Positions 1 through 8,681 of a DNA stretch of 64,000 nt are shown here, piece by piece. Each line of letters opens with the position of its first letter. Position 1 is the first letter of the stretch. The notes under the pieces were generated by a model. That model was not told where the DNA came from. It saw nothing but the letters and a program-made list of their open reading frames with translations, and made no database searches. Origin of the DNA: Bacillota bacterium (GTDB lineage: Bacteria > Bacillota > Clostridia > Clostridiales > Clostridiaceae); assembly GCA_021781745.1 (NCBI GenBank), contig JAJXWH010000007.1, positions 1 through 64,000 of the forward strand, in the 5' to 3' direction. The position numbers were made by a program, and so were the translations under genes.

Positions 1-86
1 AGAATATTTTCATGCAATGGTTATATATTAAATACGAACATAAATTTCAATGGATTATTTTCTTTAATATGGTAATTAAAAAAATC

Positions 87-111
87 AAAAAAATGCCACC
101 TTATAAAGTGG
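87..111 (-). terminator. Terminator of the IS4 transposase
   Basis: Read on the minus strand, the arms CCAC and GTGG (96-111) enclose an AT-rich centre and are followed by seven T (complement of the A run at 87-93). It lies just beyond the transposase stop codon. Confidence 0.6.
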
Positions 112-134
112 ACGAATATTCCATATAAGTTTGG

Positions 135-1361
135 TTATATAAGTATTTTATGAAGATCATACCATGGATCAGAAATAAAATATTCATTTAACACAATTTC
201 ATATTCGTTATTCCAATCAACTTTTTCTCTTATTTTTCTTTTCTTAACTTGTACATTTCTCTTCAATGATTTTATCAAATCCTTGAAGAACCCCCAAGGA
301 GCATGCCTTACAGATCTTAATAATTCTAAAAGAGTACAGTTTAAATTGTTTTTTAACTTGAAGATCATTAAAAGACAATAGGTTGTCATTGCAATGAATA
401 GCTGTGTCTTTACTGCGTTGTAGCTATTTCCATAAAAATGTTTTATCTTCATATGTCCTTTTATAAATTTAAAGAAAAGCTCAATTTTCCAACGTAATTT
501 ATACAACTCACTTATTTCATCAGCAGTTAAATCAAATCTATTGGTAACAATATAAAATGTTTTTTGTGTTCTTTCATCCATCACAAGTATTATACGAACT
601 TTAGTATTCATTTTAGTTTTACCACTTCCCAGTACAACTATTTTATCTTCTAATACCGTACTTCCTTCAGGGAGCGTATTTTCTTCAATTACTGTAATAA
701 TTGCATTTGATTTCAATCTTGAAATAAAGTATATTCCATCTAATGTTTGTTTATCAGCTTCTTTATATTTAACATAAGCTCTATCATATAAATAAGTAAC
801 CCCTGAATCTCTAACCATTTCACTTAAAACATTAACGTCATGCACTTCTGCTTCGGTAAATTTCACTTCTTCTGGTGCTAAATGTACCAAATCAAATAAT
901 GTATGCATTTTGATTCCGCCAATTCCAGATTTATAATCTGCCCACGGAAACAGTTTTAATGATACTGTTACTGTTGATGAATCAAGTATTTTTATAGTTC
1001 CAAAATCTTTATTATTTCCATATGAAAATTGATTTGGCATTAATAACAATTTTTCTACTGCTAATTTAAATATCTCAACAAAAATCTCTGGATTTCTTTC
1101 GCTATCATTTCTTGAAATGGTCGAACAAGAAACTTCTGGCACAATTTTATTCAAATTTTCATCATGTTTCATTGCTGATTCCATGTCGTGTAAGGAGTTA
1201 AGTGCCTTTATTTCAGAAAACATAAATAACTTAAGGTGATTCTTTGTAAAAAATGACTTTGCATATTCATCCCCCTTGTATTTTTCAGCTATTTTAACAA
1301 TATCTTCTTCTGATAAAAGGTCTATTAAATATTCAAAATTTGTGATATCATTATTAATCAT
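135..1361 (-). mobile_element. IS4-family transposase (DUF4372 plus DDE domain)
   Basis: DDE transposase of the IS4 family, which moves its own insertion sequence by cut-and-paste. The N-terminal ~100 residues look like the DUF4372 domain. The DDE part shows a first Asp in ILDSSTVTVSL, a second in YLYDRAYVKY, and the family signature Y-x2-R-x3-E-x6-K in YKLRWKIELFFKFIK. The ATG at 1361 was chosen over an upstream frame extension because GGAGG sits 7-8 bases before it; this gives 408 residues and looks intact. A possible IS end is the GCAACAGTAGTG near 1487-1498. The opposite end was not found and probably lies before base 1. Confidence 0.9.
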
Positions 1362-1647
1362 ATAACATCCTCCTTTTGATTGTTGGTTAGCTACTTCAAT
1401 CAAACCACAGGAGGATGTTTTTTTGTACAAGTAATTTATGGTATTTATTCTATAACTTTTCTATTGATTTTTATTAATTTTATTTATGCAACAGTAGTGT
1501 TGGCAAGTATTATTTTAATAATTACTTTAAATTAAAATTTATTAATATACATAATTTTTAATTTTGCATTTTGTATAAAATAACAATAATAATTTAATAA
1601 TTAGTTTTGTAAAAGTATATTAAAATGATTCATTTAATGTTAAAAAA

Positions 1648-1676
1648 TTGACAAATCAATAATCTGGTGCTACTAT
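1648..1676 (+). promoter_or_regulatory. Sigma-A promoter of the CstA gene
   Basis: TTGACA (1648-1653), a 17-bp spacer and TACTAT (1671-1676) form a near-consensus housekeeping promoter. It implies a leader of about 95 bases before the gene at 1778. The rest of 1362-1647 is AT-rich and shows nothing else that I recognise apart from the possible IS end. Confidence 0.75.
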
Positions 1677-1695
1677 ATGGGTGTAATTATAAAAG

Positions 1696-1740
1696 ATGAC
1701 GTAAATGTTAAATAAAGTATGAATTATTTATTTATGTCAT
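1696..1740 (+). promoter_or_regulatory. Hairpin in the CstA leader
   Basis: ATGACGTAAAT (1696-1706) pairs with ATTTATGTCAT (1730-1740): 11 bp including one G-U, inside the predicted 5' leader. It could be a regulator site or an RNA hairpin. No T run follows, so it is not a simple terminator. Confidence 0.4.
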
Positions 1741-1777
1741 TGATGTTATTATTATTTTGTATTGGGAGATGTAAAAA

Positions 1778-3472
1778 ATGAATGGATTACTAATGATCGG
1801 AATTTCCATGATAGTTTTAGGCGGAGCTTATCTTATTTATGGAAGATGGCTTGCTAAAACTTGGGGAATTGACTCTAAGGCACAAACACCAGCTTACACA
1901 AAAGAAGATGGTGAAGATTTTATTCCCACTCCAATGGGAGTTGTATTTTCTCACCAGTTTTCATCAATTGCTGGAGCTGGACCAGTAACGGGACCTATTA
2001 TCGCGGCTATGTTTGGATGGGTACCGGTATTGTTATGGATACTTGTTGGAGGAGTATTTTTTGGAGCTGTCCATGATTTTGGAGCATTATATGCTTCAGT
2101 TAAGAATGAAGGAAAATCTATTGGCGCTATTATTGAAAAGTATATTGGTAAGGCAGGTAGAAAGCTATTTTTCTTATTTGCATGGATATTTTCACTATTA
2201 GTACTTGCAGCTTTTTCAGATATAGTTGCAAGCACATTTAACGGTTATACTGCTGATGGAGTTCTAAATTCACCTAATGCAGCAGCTGCATCTATATCTA
2301 TGCTATTTATTATAGTAGCTATAATCTTTGGTCTATTTATCCGCTATAAAAAGCCAAGTCAAAAGCTTCAATTTGCAATAGGTATTGTTCTTTTAATTGG
2401 TATGCTGGTTCTTGGAATTGCTTGCCCAATATATTTAGGTAAAAGTGGGTGGCTTGCTGTAGTATATATTTACATATTCTTTGCAGCAATTTTACCTATG
2501 TGGATTTTAATGCAGCCAAGAGATTATTTAAGCGCATTTTTACTCATTGCTATGATTATTGGTGCGGTTCTTGGGATTTTAGTTGCAAATCCGTCTATGA
2601 ATTTACCAGCATTTTCTGGAGTTGAAGTTGATGGTAAATTTTTATTCCCAACATTATTCATTACTATAGCTTGTGGAGCAGTATCAGGATTCCACAGTTT
2701 GGTTTCATCGGAAACGTCATCTAAACAAGTGAAAAATGAAAAGGACATGCTACCAATTGGATATGGAGCAATGATGGTTGAATCATTACTTGGAATAGTT
2801 GCTCTTGTTGTAGCTGGTTATGCCGCTAAAGGAGGAGTACTGCCTAAAGGAACACCATTCCAAATATTTGCAGGAAATGTTGCAGGCTTTTTAAGTCTTC
2901 TTGGAATTCCTCAATATGCGGCTGTTTGCATAATGACAATGTGTGTTTCAGCATTAGCATTAACTACTCTTGATTCTGTTGCACGTATTGGACGTATGTC
3001 ATTCCAAGAATTTTTTATGGATGATACCATGGACAGTAAAAATAAAATGTCACCATTTACTAAGTTAATGACAAATAAATATTTTGCTACAGTAATAACT
3101 CTTGTTTTGGGGTTAATATTATCACTTGGCGGATATAATAATGTTTGGCCATTATTTGGAGCAGCAAATCAATTATTATCTGCATTAGTTCTCATTGCCC
3201 TTGCTGTATTTTTAAAGACAACAAATAGAAAAGGTGTAATGCTCTGGATACCTATGATTGTAATGCTATGTGTAACTTTTACAGCATTGGTACAGGCCGT
3301 TATTAATATATTTAAGAAATTATTTATAACAAACAATTTTGTGTTACTAACTGATGGATTACAACTAATATTTGCAATTTTATTAATTGGACTTGGTTTC
3401 ATGGTTGCTATATCATGCTTTAAGAAACTGTTTGGCAGAGAAGAAAAAGAAACAGTTGGTTTAGGAGCATAA
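1778..3472 (+). CDS. cstA: CstA-family carbon starvation / peptide or pyruvate transporter
   Basis: Integral membrane carrier of the CstA (carbon starvation) family, in which members import peptides or pyruvate. The 564-residue protein is mostly hydrophobic helices. Near residues 50-75 it has the family's conserved region (IPTPMGVVFSHQFSSIAGAG), followed by GPIIAAMFGW and, further on, a VHDFGALYAS segment. GGGAGATG lies just before the ATG at 1778. It is a single gene behind its own promoter, with an IS upstream and a palindromic element downstream. The substrate cannot be told from sequence. Confidence 0.9.
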   Translation: MNGLLMIGISMIVLGGAYLIYGRWLAKTWGIDSKAQTPAYTKEDGEDFIPTPMGVVFSHQFSSIAGAGPVTGPIIAAMFGWVPVLLWILVGGVFFGAVHDFGALYASVKNEGKSIGAIIEKYIGKAGRKLFFLFAWIFSLLVLAAFSDIVASTFNGYTADGVLNSPNAAAASISMLFIIVAIIFGLFIRYKKPSQKLQFAIGIVLLIGMLVLGIACPIYLGKSGWLAVVYIYIFFAAILPMWILMQPRDYLSAFLLIAMIIGAVLGILVANPSMNLPAFSGVEVDGKFLFPTLFITIACGAVSGFHSLVSSETSSKQVKNEKDMLPIGYGAMMVESLLGIVALVVAGYAAKGGVLPKGTPFQIFAGNVAGFLSLLGIPQYAAVCIMTMCVSALALTTLDSVARIGRMSFQEFFMDDTMDSKNKMSPFTKLMTNKYFATVITLVLGLILSLGGYNNVWPLFGAANQLLSALVLIALAVFLKTTNRKGVMLWIPMIVMLCVTFTALVQAVINIFKKLFITNNFVLLTDGLQLIFAILLIGLGFMVAISCFKKLFGREEKETVGLGA

Positions 3473-3478
3473 AATAGA

Positions 3479-3632
3479 TTTTAAATATATTTCACCGAAA
3501 TGAGTCATATACTTTTGTTCCAGTTTCTAAGGAATTTTGATGGATGATTCTAAGAACCATTACCATCAAAATTCCTAATGAAACACTTCACAAAAGTAGA
3601 TGACTCATTTCTAGTTGAGATATATTTTAAAT
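3479..3632. repeat. Long imperfect palindromic element
   Basis: The intergenic DNA folds back on itself over about 70 bases per arm. The left arm contains CACCGAAATGAGTCATATAC, and the reverse complement of the right arm contains CTAGAAATGAGTCATCTAC; both continue into ACTTTTGT and then AGGAATTTTGATGG. It sits between the convergent cstA and kup genes, so it may also end transcription, but there is no clean T run. Its arm ends resemble the larger element at 16133-16390. Confidence 0.65.
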
Positions 3633-3730
3633 TATAATTTAAAAAGTTTGACCTATGTCATCATAAAATTATTTAATTTTTCTATCACAATCTCAAAGGT
3701 AGTAGAAAATAAGAATTGCTATTAATAAAA

Positions 3731-5734
3731 TTATTTTTCAGTTCTTTTTAAAACCGCATGATTTTGGTGTCCTATAAATAACGGAACATTTTCAACATCA
3801 ACGTCACTATTTTCAAGACCAAACCATCTTGTTGGAGATACAGTATATCTTTTTATAAAGAATTTACACTTAAGAATAAATTCTTCCCAAAAATTCAATT
3901 CTGTTTCATATGATAATTGTTCTTGGATTAGGATGAAACGGAAATCACCAACTTTTCTATCTGGAATAATTGTGTAGTTTCTAGCTTGATGTTCTATTTC
4001 ACCGCTTTCTACTAACTCAGTTGATATTTGGCGTAAAAATACATTTAATTTTTGTGGTACTCTAAATCCAAGCTTTATTTGAACTTTTACAATGTATGAG
4101 GTTCCGAAAGTATCTACAGTATATTCAGCAACATAAGGTTCATCGGTAACGTCAATATTAACAAACCAGTATACATCTGCTTTTTTTGGTCTTTTATCTA
4201 ATATAGAATACATAATTTTTCTTTCAATTTGCTTTGGTTTACTAGAACTAGTCAAACATACAAGATTTGTTGTATATTTAGGACGATCTGGATCCTTTCT
4301 CAATTGGTTTAATATTTCCTTATAATCTTCGATAGGAACGTTATTTATTAAACGCATTTTAATGTAGTAACTTTTAATCCAAACATACATAACTGAAAAA
4401 ATTGCTAAAGCAATTAAAGCAGCAATAAATCCTCCATGCATAAATTTAACAATGTTTGCAATAAAGAAAGAAAATTCGAATGTTATAAAGAAAATAAGCA
4501 TAATTAAAGCAGCAAAAAATGAAGTTTTTTGTTTTAATAAATAATTAAATAGAAGAATAGTAGTCATTAACATGGTAACTGTAATTGATAAACCATAGGC
4601 GGCTTCCATATGCTCAGAGTTTTGAAAATAAATAACAATTCCTATACAAATTATCCATAAAAGTTTATTAATTGCTGGAATATAGAGCTGCCCTTTAGAA
4701 TGAGATGGATACTTAATATGTAATCTAGGAAATAAGTTAAGCTTAATTGCTTCAGAAATTAGTGTGAAAGAACCTGAAATTAAAGCTTGAGAAGCAATAA
4801 TTGCAGCCAGAGTCGATATAATTATACTAAAAATCAAAAAAGTGTGTGGAATCATTTGAAAAAATGGATTTAGATCTTCTATACTAAGAAATAAAGGATT
4901 ATTCTTAGAAGATAATACCCAAGCACCTTGACCAAAATAATTTAATAATAAACATACCTTTACGAATGGCCAAGAGCAATAAATATTATATTTGCCAACA
5001 TGACCAAGGTCAGAATAAAGAGCTTCAGCGCCTGTTGTTGCTAAAAATACGCTTCCAAGAATAAAGAATCCTAATTTATTATCACTACTTAAAAGAATGT
5101 TAATTGCATAATATGGAGATAATGCACGGAGTAATGTTAAATTGTGAGCTAGTCCAATTATTCCGAAGATTGCTAATGAGGAAAACCAAATAAGCATTAT
5201 TGGACCAAACATTCTTCCAATTAAGTCAGTACCAAAATGTTGAATAAAAAATAGAAGACTTAGTATTATTATGACAATTGTAATAATAATATCCTGATTC
5301 ATACCAAAAAGAATATTAAAGCTTGGAATTAGTTTTAACCCTTCAATTGCTGAGGTTACAGTTACAGCAGGAGTAAGCATTCCATCTGCAAGTAATGCGG
5401 ATCCACCAATCATAGCTGGGATAATCAGCCATTTTGCACGGTTACGAACTAAAGTAAAAAGAGAGAAGATCCCACCTTCACCTTTATTATCTGCCTTTAA
5501 AGTTATTAGAACATATTTTATAGTAGTTAAAATTGTTATTGTCCAAAAAATTAGTGACAAAGAACCTAGAATAAAATTTTCTGATATGTTGTTCAAACCA
5601 CCATTTCCTTGGACAATCGACTTCATTACATAAAGCGGTGAAGTTCCAATGTCGCCATAGACAACTCCGAGTGTTACAATAATTCCAGCCAAACTAAGTT
5701 TTGTAAAATTATTTTGTTTCATAGTTGATTTCAT
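3731..5734 (-). CDS. kup: Kup/HAK-type potassium uptake protein
   Basis: Low-affinity K+:H+ symporter of the Kup/HAK/KUP family, in the cytoplasmic membrane. The 667-residue protein is of typical length. Its start region (LGVVYGDIGTSPLYVMKSI) and the segment DNKGEGGIFSLFTLVR are family hallmarks. About 12 membrane helices occupy residues 15-460 and a soluble C-terminal domain follows. GGAAGG precedes the ATG. It stands alone on the minus strand, with a promoter at 5895-5922. No c-di-AMP (ydaO-type) riboswitch is visible in the leader. Confidence 0.95.
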   Translation of the reverse strand: MKSTMKQNNFTKLSLAGIIVTLGVVYGDIGTSPLYVMKSIVQGNGGLNNISENFILGSLSLIFWTITILTTIKYVLITLKADNKGEGGIFSLFTLVRNRAKWLIIPAMIGGSALLADGMLTPAVTVTSAIEGLKLIPSFNILFGMNQDIIITIVIIILSLLFFIQHFGTDLIGRMFGPIMLIWFSSLAIFGIIGLAHNLTLLRALSPYYAINILLSSDNKLGFFILGSVFLATTGAEALYSDLGHVGKYNIYCSWPFVKVCLLLNYFGQGAWVLSSKNNPLFLSIEDLNPFFQMIPHTFLIFSIIISTLAAIIASQALISGSFTLISEAIKLNLFPRLHIKYPSHSKGQLYIPAINKLLWIICIGIVIYFQNSEHMEAAYGLSITVTMLMTTILLFNYLLKQKTSFFAALIMLIFFITFEFSFFIANIVKFMHGGFIAALIALAIFSVMYVWIKSYYIKMRLINNVPIEDYKEILNQLRKDPDRPKYTTNLVCLTSSSKPKQIERKIMYSILDKRPKKADVYWFVNIDVTDEPYVAEYTVDTFGTSYIVKVQIKLGFRVPQKLNVFLRQISTELVESGEIEHQARNYTIIPDRKVGDFRFILIQEQLSYETELNFWEEFILKCKFFIKRYTVSPTRWFGLENSDVDVENVPLFIGHQNHAVLKRTEK

Positions 5735-5853
5735 ATTTAGCCTTCCTTTACATTTATTATAATCATATTAATTTATTTTAATTTAGTTAATATATTATTG
5801 TAATTATTATTTATATTTATTGCTTCAACTACATTATAAAACTTAATTGTTAA

Positions 5854-5878
5854 ATTAAAGTAGAAATGGTACTTTAAT
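5854..5878. promoter_or_regulatory. Inverted repeat just after the kup promoter
   Basis: ATTAAAGTA (5854-5862) and TACTTTAAT (5870-5878) form a perfect 9-bp inverted repeat with a 7-bp centre. It starts about 10 bp downstream of the expected kup transcription start, the position of a repressor operator or an early RNA hairpin. Confidence 0.4.
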
Positions 5879-5894
5879 CTGTAAAATAATATTT

Positions 5895-5922
5895 ATCATA
5901 GCACTATGAAAAAAAAAGTCAA
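5895..5922 (-). promoter_or_regulatory. kup promoter
   Basis: On the minus strand, TTGACT (5922-5917), a 16-bp spacer and TATGAT (5900-5895) fit a housekeeping promoter. The leader is about 150 bases. Confidence 0.6.
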
Positions 5923-6039
5923 CTTATTTTTGAATATATGCATAGTTGAAATTTTCCAGTTCTAATTTTAAAGAAATATAAAATAATATAATATAATAGA
6001 TAGCTAATATAATATAAAATAGTGAGGAGCATTAAAGTT

Positions 6040-6213
6040 ATGAAAAATAAACCTTATGATAAAAGAAAAAGCATTAATAGTCTTGGAAGTGATTTGACTA
6101 CAACTATTCAAAATCTCCATGTTAGAGGAGAAATGGTTGAAAATACTAATGGCGAAAAAATGAAGAATAGAAGAATAGTAAATCATAAGAATACATTATT
6201 TATAATAAAATAG
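6040..6213 (+). CDS. Small hypothetical protein, 57 aa
   Basis: Short basic, polar protein beginning MKNKPYDKRKSINSLG; no family recognised. A frame-open GTG lies at 6022, but GAGGAG at 6024-6029 is placed to serve the ATG at 6040. No membrane segment or Cys motif is seen. It is followed 84 bases later by another small gene, so the two could share a transcript. Confidence 0.5.
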   Translation: MKNKPYDKRKSINSLGSDLTTTIQNLHVRGEMVENTNGEKMKNRRIVNHKNTLFIIK

Positions 6214-6296
6214 TTTGTTTTTAGAAATAATAGTGTTATGACACAATTATAATAAAATAAAAAGTATATATGTATGGTTACAAAGGAGGATTTATT

Positions 6297-6452
6297 ATGA
6301 GTAGAAGAAATAATGGTGATAAATATCGCGAAATGATGAGTGTAGGGAATTTTACTAAACATGCGGTGGAAAATTTCGAAGAAAATATAGTAGAGCAGAA
6401 GAACTACTTAGAAAAGGTTAGGAATAACTTAAAATCTAAAGATATAGAATAA
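6297..6452 (+). CDS. Small hypothetical protein, 51 aa
   Basis: Charged, helix-forming peptide (MSRRNNGDKYREMMSVGNF...) with a perfect AAAGGAGG before the ATG. I recognise no family. It ends only 21 bases before the start of the MEMO/AMMECR1 gene, so co-transcription with it is likely. The acidic/basic heptad-like C-terminal half could be a coiled coil. Confidence 0.6.
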   Translation: MSRRNNGDKYREMMSVGNFTKHAVENFEENIVEQKNYLEKVRNNLKSKDIE

Positions 6453-6473
6453 GTTTCATTGAGAGGTAAAGAA

Positions 6474-7880
6474 ATGGAAAATATATTAGGATATTACTTA
6501 ATGCCTCATCCGCCAATTGTCATTCCTGATATCGGTAAGGGTGAAGAGAAAAAGATAGAAGAAACAAGTTTAGCATGCAATAAAATTGGGAGAGAAGTAG
6601 CAGATCTGAAACCTGATACAATAATTATTATAACACCTCACGCTACAATGTTTTCTGATGCAATTGCCATATCTGATGAAGAAACAATTTCAGGAGATTT
6701 GAGTCAATTTAGATGCGCAAATATAAAAATGGATATTCCAATTGATAAAGAATTTAATATTAAATTAGGCACAGCCTGCCACTTAGAAGGAATTCCATCG
6801 GTTTTAGTAAATTCTGAACTATTACGTAGATATAATGTTAGCTATGAATTAGACCATGGAACTATAGTTCCACTATATTTTATTAATAAGTATTACAATG
6901 AGTATAAGCTAGTTCATATTACATATTCCATGATAGGAGATATTAATTTATATAAGTTCGGTATGGAAATAAAAAAAGCCGCAGAGGAATTAAATAGAAA
7001 AGCTATAGTAATAGCAAGCGGGGATTTGTCCCATAAGCTTAAGGAGGAAGGCCCATACTCATATTCACCATATGGAGAAAAATTTGATCGCGAGCTTTTA
7101 AATAATCTTGAAAAAGGTGATGTTATTAAATCTTTTAATATGAATAAGACTATGGTTGAGGAAGCAGGTCAATGTGGATTAAACTCTGTGTACATACTTC
7201 TAGGCTCAATGGAAGGAAAAGAAATAAAGGGAGAACTCTTATCTTATGAGGGAACCTTTGGTGTTGGATATGGAGTAATGAAATTAAAAAAACAAGAAAC
7301 TCCCAAGGATTATTTGGAGGAATTGATAAGAAATAAAGAAGAGAAACTTGAAAAAAAATTAAATAGCAACAATCCTTATGTAAAGTTAGCAAGAGAAAAT
7401 TTAAACTATTATTTCTCTCACGGAAAAAGTTTAGAAGATACGTCCAATTTACCAGAAGAACTTTTAAGTGAAAGACATGGGGTTTTTGTATCCTTAAAGA
7501 AATTTGGTCATCTTAGAGGATGCATAGGGACAATAGCACCAACAACTAACAGTGTAGGTGAAGAAATAATTAGAAATTCCATAGAAGCAGCTATGAACGA
7601 TCCAAGATTTCCAGAAGTCTCTGAAGATGAAATGAATGATATTGATATATCCGTAGATTTGCTTATGGATTCTGAGTCATGCAGCAAAGAAGATTTAGAT
7701 CCTAAAAGATACGGAGTCATTGTATCTTCTGGTAGGAGGCGTGGTTTATTATTACCTGATCTTGAAGGAGTAAATACTGTAGAAGAACAGTTGCAAATTG
7801 CTTGTGATAAAGGCGATATTGATTTTGATGAGAATTATAATATTGAAAGATTTGAGGTTATAAGATATAAAGAGGATTAG
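6474..7880 (+). CDS. amrA: AmmeMemoRadiSam system protein: LigB/MEMO-like domain fused to AMMECR1
   Basis: Two-domain protein of the AmmeMemoRadiSam set, whose biochemical role is still unsettled. Residues 1 to ~275 form a class III extradiol-dioxygenase/MEMO-like domain with MPHPP near the start, ITPHATMFSD and ASGDLSHKL, positions expected to hold metal-binding His. Residues ~295-468 are an AMMECR1 domain with the signature HLRGCIGT. The ATG at 6474, behind GAGAGG, was chosen over a TTG at 6459. The matching radical-SAM protein is at 11827, about 4 kb away, on the same strand. Confidence 0.88.
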   Translation: MENILGYYLMPHPPIVIPDIGKGEEKKIEETSLACNKIGREVADLKPDTIIIITPHATMFSDAIAISDEETISGDLSQFRCANIKMDIPIDKEFNIKLGTACHLEGIPSVLVNSELLRRYNVSYELDHGTIVPLYFINKYYNEYKLVHITYSMIGDINLYKFGMEIKKAAEELNRKAIVIASGDLSHKLKEEGPYSYSPYGEKFDRELLNNLEKGDVIKSFNMNKTMVEEAGQCGLNSVYILLGSMEGKEIKGELLSYEGTFGVGYGVMKLKKQETPKDYLEELIRNKEEKLEKKLNSNNPYVKLARENLNYYFSHGKSLEDTSNLPEELLSERHGVFVSLKKFGHLRGCIGTIAPTTNSVGEEIIRNSIEAAMNDPRFPEVSEDEMNDIDISVDLLMDSESCSKEDLDPKRYGVIVSSGRRRGLLLPDLEGVNTVEEQLQIACDKGDIDFDENYNIERFEVIRYKED

Positions 7881-7936
7881 AAAAAAGAATATATTAACAT
7901 ATTTAGACTTTAATATGCAAAAAAGTTAAACACCTA

Positions 7937-7965
7937 TTGACAATAAAAGAATGTTCGTTTATTAT
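7937..7965 (+). promoter_or_regulatory. Promoter of the TetR-family regulator
   Basis: TTGACA (7937-7942), 17 bp, TATTAT (7960-7965). The motif TTCGTTTAT (7954-7962) overlaps the -10 and recurs at 8644-8652 in front of lon, so it may be part of the regulator's own operator. Confidence 0.65.
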
Positions 7966-7989
7966 AGAAATATAATAGAGGTGTTTAAA

Positions 7990-8553
7990 TTGAGAAGGAA
8001 AGATGATGAAAAAGAAAAAAGTATAAAAGAAGCTGTAATTAAGCTGATACTTAAGGAAGGTTTTCACGGTACTTCCATTTCTAAAATCGCAAAAGAAGCA
8101 GGAGTTTCTCCAGCTACAGTTTATATTTATTATGAAAATAAAGAGGTTATGTTACAGGATATATATCTTGAGTATAGCGAAGAAATTTTTGATTATGTTC
8201 TTAATAAACTCACTGATTATATGGATGGACAGCAATTAATTGAAATGCTAGTTAAAGAATATTATATATATATTAAAGAGCATAATGAAATTTTTCACTT
8301 TGTAGATCAATTTTCAAATTGTCCAGCTTTATCAAATCAATGTTTAGCAAAAAAAGGTATCAACAATCTAAATGGTTTTTTTGATAAAATGAAAGAAAAA
8401 AAAGTTTTTAAAGATTTTCAAAATGATAATTTAAAAGCAATACTTTTTTTCCCGGTAAAATCAATTGCAATAAATCAATGTATAGAAGAAGCTAAAAAAG
8501 CTGAGTTACTTAAAGAATTAATTGAAATTATACAGGATGCTTTACTACTGTAA
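7990..8553 (+). CDS. TetR/AcrR-family transcriptional regulator
   Basis: One-component repressor-type regulator of 187 residues. The N-terminal helix-turn-helix spans about residues 10-55 (GTSISKIAKEAGVSPATVYI, then YYENKEVML), typical of TetR. The remainder is a helical ligand/dimer domain without a recognisable ligand class. A TTG at 7990, placed 7 bases after AGAGGTG, is the likely start; the frame-open ATG at 7951 would lie inside the promoter. It is upstream of lon, and both leaders share TTCGTTTAT. Confidence 0.85.
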   Translation: MRRKDDEKEKSIKEAVIKLILKEGFHGTSISKIAKEAGVSPATVYIYYENKEVMLQDIYLEYSEEIFDYVLNKLTDYMDGQQLIEMLVKEYYIYIKEHNEIFHFVDQFSNCPALSNQCLAKKGINNLNGFFDKMKEKKVFKDFQNDNLKAILFFPVKSIAINQCIEEAKKAELLKELIEIIQDALLL

Positions 8554-8570
8554 TTAAAAGAATTTAATTA

Positions 8571-8618
8571 AAGCGAGAGAATTTTGTGAATCAATGATTA
8601 CAAAGTGTATCTCGCTAC
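8571..8618. promoter_or_regulatory. Hairpin between tetR and lon
   Basis: AGCGAGA and TCTCGCT bracket a roughly 34-base centre that itself partly pairs (TTTTGTGAAT with ATTACAAAG). No T run follows. It may be a leader structure or regulatory site for lon. Confidence 0.35.
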
Positions 8619-8681
8619 AATTAGCCAGATAGTTAAATGAGCATTCGTTTATAAAATTACCAAAAAGAAAGGATGATTAAA

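Noticed and set aside
1-86. Left terminal repeat of the IS
   Set aside because: No sequence matching the inverse of the candidate right end (GCAACAGTAGTG) was found; the end may lie outside the window.
5735-5900. c-di-AMP (ydaO) riboswitch upstream of kup
   Set aside because: None of the conserved ydaO blocks is present in the minus-strand leader; only a short inverted repeat was found.
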